Below, in pieces: positions 60,233 through 64,000 of a stretch of DNA of 64,000 nucleotides; the first letter of the stretch is position 1; each line of letters begins with the position of its first letter. A program made the translations under genes and the position numbers. Under the pieces are notes generated by a model. It searched no databases, was not told the DNA's origin, and worked only from the letters and a program-made list of their open reading frames with translations. The stretch comes from Myrica gale. Taxonomy: Eukaryota; Streptophyta; Magnoliopsida; Fagales; Myricaceae. The stretch covers positions 5,280,001 to 5,344,000 of the forward strand of contig OZ005604.1 of the NCBI GenBank assembly GCA_963930655.1, in the 5' to 3' direction.

Positions 60233-62728
60233 CCAGGGAGACTCATTCAAGAAAATACCATTCTGGTCCATGAGATCATTCATTCCATGAAGAAAAAACA
60301 AGGTCATGGTGGACTTATGGCTTTTAAGCTAGACATGGAAAAAGCTTACGACAAAGTTAGAATGGTCCTATCTGACTTTGGTGCTTAATTGTTTCGGCTT
60401 CAGTAACCACTGGATTCAGCTTATATCTCAGTGCATCTCCACGGTATCATACTCAATCTTGCTTAATGGCTGTTGACCTCATGGGTTTTTTTACCCTCAG
60501 AGAGGGTTACGACAGGGTGATCCCCTGTCTCCTTTTCTTTTTATCATATGTGCTGAGCCCTTATCCTTATTCTTCAATAATTTAGAACGAAATCCTGAGA
60601 TTCATGGTATTCGAATCTGCAGAAGAGCCCCATCTATCACTCGTCTCATGTTTGCAGATGACTTGATGGTTTTCTGTAGAGCATCTATGATGGAGGGCTC
60701 CCAGATTATGAATGCTATTAACACTTATTCTTCATGGTCTGGACAAAAGGTGAATGCTGCAAAATCTAGTGTTTTTTTCAGTCAAAATATGGACTCATTT
60801 AGAATGAACCAACTTAGTCATCATGTGGGTATTAAAAAAAAAAAACTTGGGAGGGAAATATCTTGGTTTACCCATGCATATCCCTCGATCCAGGAAGATT
60901 GCCTTTCAGGATATCAAGGAGAAAATCTTGTCTAAAATTGAGGGCTGGAAAGCAAAATGCCTTTCACAGGCAGCTCGATGCACTTTACTTAAATCAGTTG
61001 CGAATGCGTTACCTACCTACTGTATGTCTAGTTTTCTCCTGCCCAAGACATGGTGTTCTGAGCTTGATTCACACATGAAAAACTTTTTCTGGGGATTTTC
61101 GAATAATTCTAACAGATTTTTCTCCTATGTCTTGGGAAGCAATATGCAGGCCAAAGGAAGTGGGGGGTCTGGGACTAAGAAGGTTCCATGATTTAAATCG
61201 AGCCCTTGTATCTAAATTGGGTTGGCTCATGTATAAGAGCCCTAACTCCCTATGGGTTAAAGCCTTGATGGCTAAATATCTTAAGGGCACTATCCTTTTG
61301 ACAGCTCCTGAACCTCAAGGGAGTTCTTGGATATGGCAAAGTATTTTTCCAACCGGAGAGATCCTTAGAACTGGTCTCAGATTTGTTGTTAACAATGGCT
61401 GTACAATCAAAATATGAGAAGACCCATGGGTGCCAAATATGATCAACTTTATGGCCTCTGGCAGATCAAATGATTTGAATCTCGAATACCCCTTTTATGT
61501 GAAGCAACTCATTGACTATTCTAGGGGTTCTTGGAATATTTCTTTAGTTAATAAACTATTTGAGCCCCAATGTGCACAATAAATCTGTCGTATTCCTTTC
61601 TGTCGACTTCACTTTCAAGACCAGTTAATCTGGTCTCCTAATCCTACTGGCAGATTTTCTGTTAAATCTGCCTATCTCACTGATCAAGCAGCTCGTTTGC
61701 ATTGCAGGAGTATCCTCTCAAAGAAAAATTGGAACAAAATTTGGTCTCTGAAGATTCAATGTCGACTGAAATTTCTTCTGTGGAGAATAGCCAATAATTT
61801 GCTGCCTACTATGAATCTCTTAAGTCGCTTTATTCTGACCGGAATGGAGGACTATTATCAGTGCCAAGTATGTTTTCAGGCTCGAGAAACTTGTGTCCAC
61901 CTTTTTCTTCATTGTCCTGTTGTTCAAATTTTATGGAGGTATGGTCCCTGGCCTCTTCATCTTAATGCTTTTGGTGAGATCACTATGAAGAGATGGATTC
62001 AAATTATTTGCTATCCCCACAAAGAACTTGGGATTGAAAAACAATTTGAAAGGACTTTTGTTCTTTGGGCCTGTACTGTATGGATTCCATTTGGATGTTT
62101 CGAAATCAAGCATATCACCAAGGGGTAGTTATTAACCCCATGGAAGTGGTAAAACATGCTAAAAAAGGTTCACTGAGCATTGCAATGCTTGGAAGGAACA
62201 TGACTCCTTCCTGCGAAGTTCTTGGATTTCCCCTCCTATGAATTCTTACAAAATTAATGTAGATACAGCCTGTAGACCGCATGAACTTACATTGCTGCAG
62301 TTTGTCGAGACAGTCAGGGTAATATTCTGGACATTTGACTCAGTTCTCTTTTTACACTCAGGATGGGGAATCTCTGGCTATTCATTTAGCTTGTTCTATG
62401 GGGCAGCACCTTGGCATTAAAAATTTGATAATTGAAAGTGATTGTGCTGAAGCTTGCAAGCTAGTCAACCAGGAGGATGTGCAGATTGAGGCTTCTCTGG
62501 AAACGGTTACCAGGAGGTGAGACAAGGATGTTCAGTGGAAGACTTTTGGAGACTTAATTGGATCCCACGAAAGCAAAATAGATTGGCACACCGGGCAAAG
62601 TGATCTGCTATTTTGGCTCTACTCTCATTTCTTTTATTCCCCCTGACTGTTCTTAATGTAGACTGGCAATTTATGCCCCCGTGATGACTTGTAATCTTTT
62701 GTTTATTGGCTTATAAAAAAAAAAACAA
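60233..62728 (+). mobile_element. 5'-truncated L1 LINE with 20-bp TSD
   Basis: The 20-bp sequence AACTGAGTTTGGACCTTGTT lies at 60213-60232 and again at 62729-62748, right after an A-rich tail (62715-62730). Between them is the 3' part of an L1-type ORF2 in several frames. The element starts within the reverse transcriptase, so reverse transcription stopped early. The boundaries are readable to the base. Confidence 0.95.
60235..62520 (+). pseudogene. L1 ORF2 (reverse transcriptase, zf-RVT, RNase H), broken
   Basis: Homology runs in order across frames. Reverse transcriptase: MAFKLDMEKAYDKV near 60330, GLRQGDPLSPFLF near 60505, FADDLMVF at 60648, then GKYLGLPMHI and KIEGWKAKCLSQAARCTLLK. The post-RT region follows (WMYKSPNSLW-type text, WIWQSIF), then zf-RVT with CQVCFQARETCVHLFLHC near 61866, and an RNase H-like remnant (YKINVDTACRP at 62246, IIESDCAEACKLVN at 62427). 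Several stops and shifts, for example the A-run at 60834 and TGA at 61416, make it inactive. Endonuclease and ORF1 are missing by 5' truncation. Confidence 0.92.
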
Positions 62729-62748
62729 AACTGAGTTTGGACCTTGTT

Positions 62749-63617
62749 TGTTACAGATAAAAGGAGCTGAGCCAGAGCAGAGCAGAGCATTTATCAGAGG
62801 TAAGTGGTAACTAAATGGCATTAAAATAGGCCCTGAAAGTCAATGGGTTGGATCTACTTGCTCTATCGGTTTGGCTGATCTCAGTAGGTTAGGCATATTG
62901 AGCCAGGCATTTGATGTAACTCGTCGGGCTAAAAAGTCATAACTCCAAAATTAGGAAATTTAACTCGATGACATGTTCATGTTTTTCCATGCCAACAACG
63001 AGAGGTGGGACAAAAGTTACATATGAGTGAAAGAGACAACATAGGAGGGGTGCGTGAACCTCAGATGGCCCTACCGGTTCTGAAGTGTTTGTGTTTTAGT
63101 AGAGTTGTTAACACAACTTTCCAACTTCTTTAAAAGCTCTATATATAAATTGATCCAAATTATTCCATTAGTGATGGTGCCTTCCTTCTTGCAAGGATTG
63201 TTTATGTTTATCTCTTTATGAGAGGTTAATTGGAAATTATGAAATAGTTTTCAAAATAGCTATTAAATAAAACAAGAATCCAAAATTTGATCAGTGGCAG
63301 TGCATGCTTATGGTATTTAGCAGTTTTGACAAATATTAATATCATATAATTTGTCGGAATAAATTTTATGTAGCGAACAGAGACACATCATTATTAATTG
63401 CAAGTAATCGTGTGTCCTCAAATCACTTAAGGGTGTTTCATTTTTACAAAATACATGTCTAGCGTAACATTTTAAGTCCAGATGGCGTAGACAGTTTGAT
63501 GTGAATTTTCGATTACTAATCACAGTCAAACTTAATAGTTGGAATGACTCGAGGACATATGAGATTTATTTTGTTAACGTAGCTAACCAAATTGAAGGAA
63601 TAATCACTCCAAGAAAC
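62749..63617. other. AT-rich spacer, no gene
   Basis: No gene or repeat termini recognised. The - frame 63529-63317 (70 codons, Cys/His-rich by chance) has no family pattern. Confidence 0.55.
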
Positions 63618-63620
63618 TAA

Positions 63621-63819
63621 GGCTATGTTTGTTTCATGTCTCAAAACGTTTTCTACTCACTTGTTCATCAATTCCAATACCTTTTTACCAATCTCAATAA
63701 CTTTTTACAAATTCCAACAACTTTTAACACATTTTTCACCAATCTCAAGAGAATTTACACTACTTTAAAAAAAAACAAAAACACAAAAACATATCTCATG
63801 ACCTAAACCAAACATAGCC
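63621..63819. mobile_element. Tourist-like (PIF/Harbinger) MITE, TSD TAA
   Basis: Ends GGCTATGTTTGTTTCATG and ACCTAAACCAAACATAGCC, an inverted pair, flanked by TAA at 63618-63620 and 63820-63822. The GGCxATGTTTG terminus and TAA target are diagnostic. The interior has repeated CAATAACTTTTTACAAATTCC-type units. Length 199 bp, no coding capacity. Confidence 0.92.
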
Positions 63820-64000
63820 TAAGGATTTCTTATGGACTAATATAGGACAAAATAAAAACTTTAGAGACTAATTTAAAAATCCAGCCATATATCTATGGGT
63901 CTATTAGATAAATTAAAGCCTAAAGAAAAAGAACTTTTTATTTAAGTGATCAATTAAAAATGTCACCGCAAGAGTCTCAGTTGGTTTGAGGTTTGAAAAT

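Overview
The window looks like nuclear DNA of a flowering plant, probably a eudicot. It is AT-rich, its genes have many introns with GT/AG borders, the protein families are plant-type, and most of the space between genes is transposon sequence. Nothing prokaryotic or organellar is seen. Five protein-coding genes look intact: two tandem xyloglucan endotransglucosylase/hydrolase (XTH) genes on + (6394-8579 and 13761-15564), a casein kinase 1-like kinase on + (34669-38752, 14 exons), a two-domain glyoxalase I on - (44751-48559, 9 exons) and a single-exon ATL-type RING-H2 ubiquitin ligase on - (56057-57310). Exons of the spliced genes were joined by hand and give uninterrupted frames of 294, 294, 432 and 358 codons.

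Layout. 1-4185: a degraded CACTA transposon read on -, with a GATC-palindrome-rich subterminal zone. 4190-5302: a possible Copia LTR scrap and a copy of the XTH 3' flank. 5303-9919: XTH gene 1, its tandem-repeat promoter and its 3' flank, which carries a hAT MITE. 10834-13291: an element with long terminal inverted repeats (TIRs) and a captured mitochondrial phosphate carrier exon. 13641-15564: XTH gene 2. 15849-17996: a TIR element holding fragments of five different genes. 19466-21138: a complete non-autonomous CACTA element with a probable captured carrier exon. 21340-26342: a broken small gene, hAT and MITE pieces, a broken potassium transporter fragment, and a second copy of the GATC-rich CACTA end. 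27230-28326: a fold-back MULE-like element. 29091-30371: a solo LTR. 34669-38752: the kinase. 42005-43455: Copia and Gypsy remnants. 44751-48559: glyoxalase I. 48858-51152: a retroelement interrupted by a hAT element. 56057-57310: the ATL gene. 57459-59590: a non-LTR element with only an ORF1-like frame. 60233-62728: a 5'-truncated L1 LINE. 63621-63819: a Tourist-like MITE.

The intact genes do not form a pathway. The XTH enzymes remodel cell-wall xyloglucan, the kinase and the ligase act in signalling and protein turnover, and glyoxalase I detoxifies methylglyoxal. The most distinctive feature is gene-fragment capture: at least three separate TIR elements hold pieces of host genes, and one of them collected five. 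Several insertions have target-site duplications readable to the base. I found no convincing evidence of an undescribed enzymatic system. The nearest thing to novelty is the composite captured-fragment element, the ORF1-only retroelement and the GATC-palindrome arrays.
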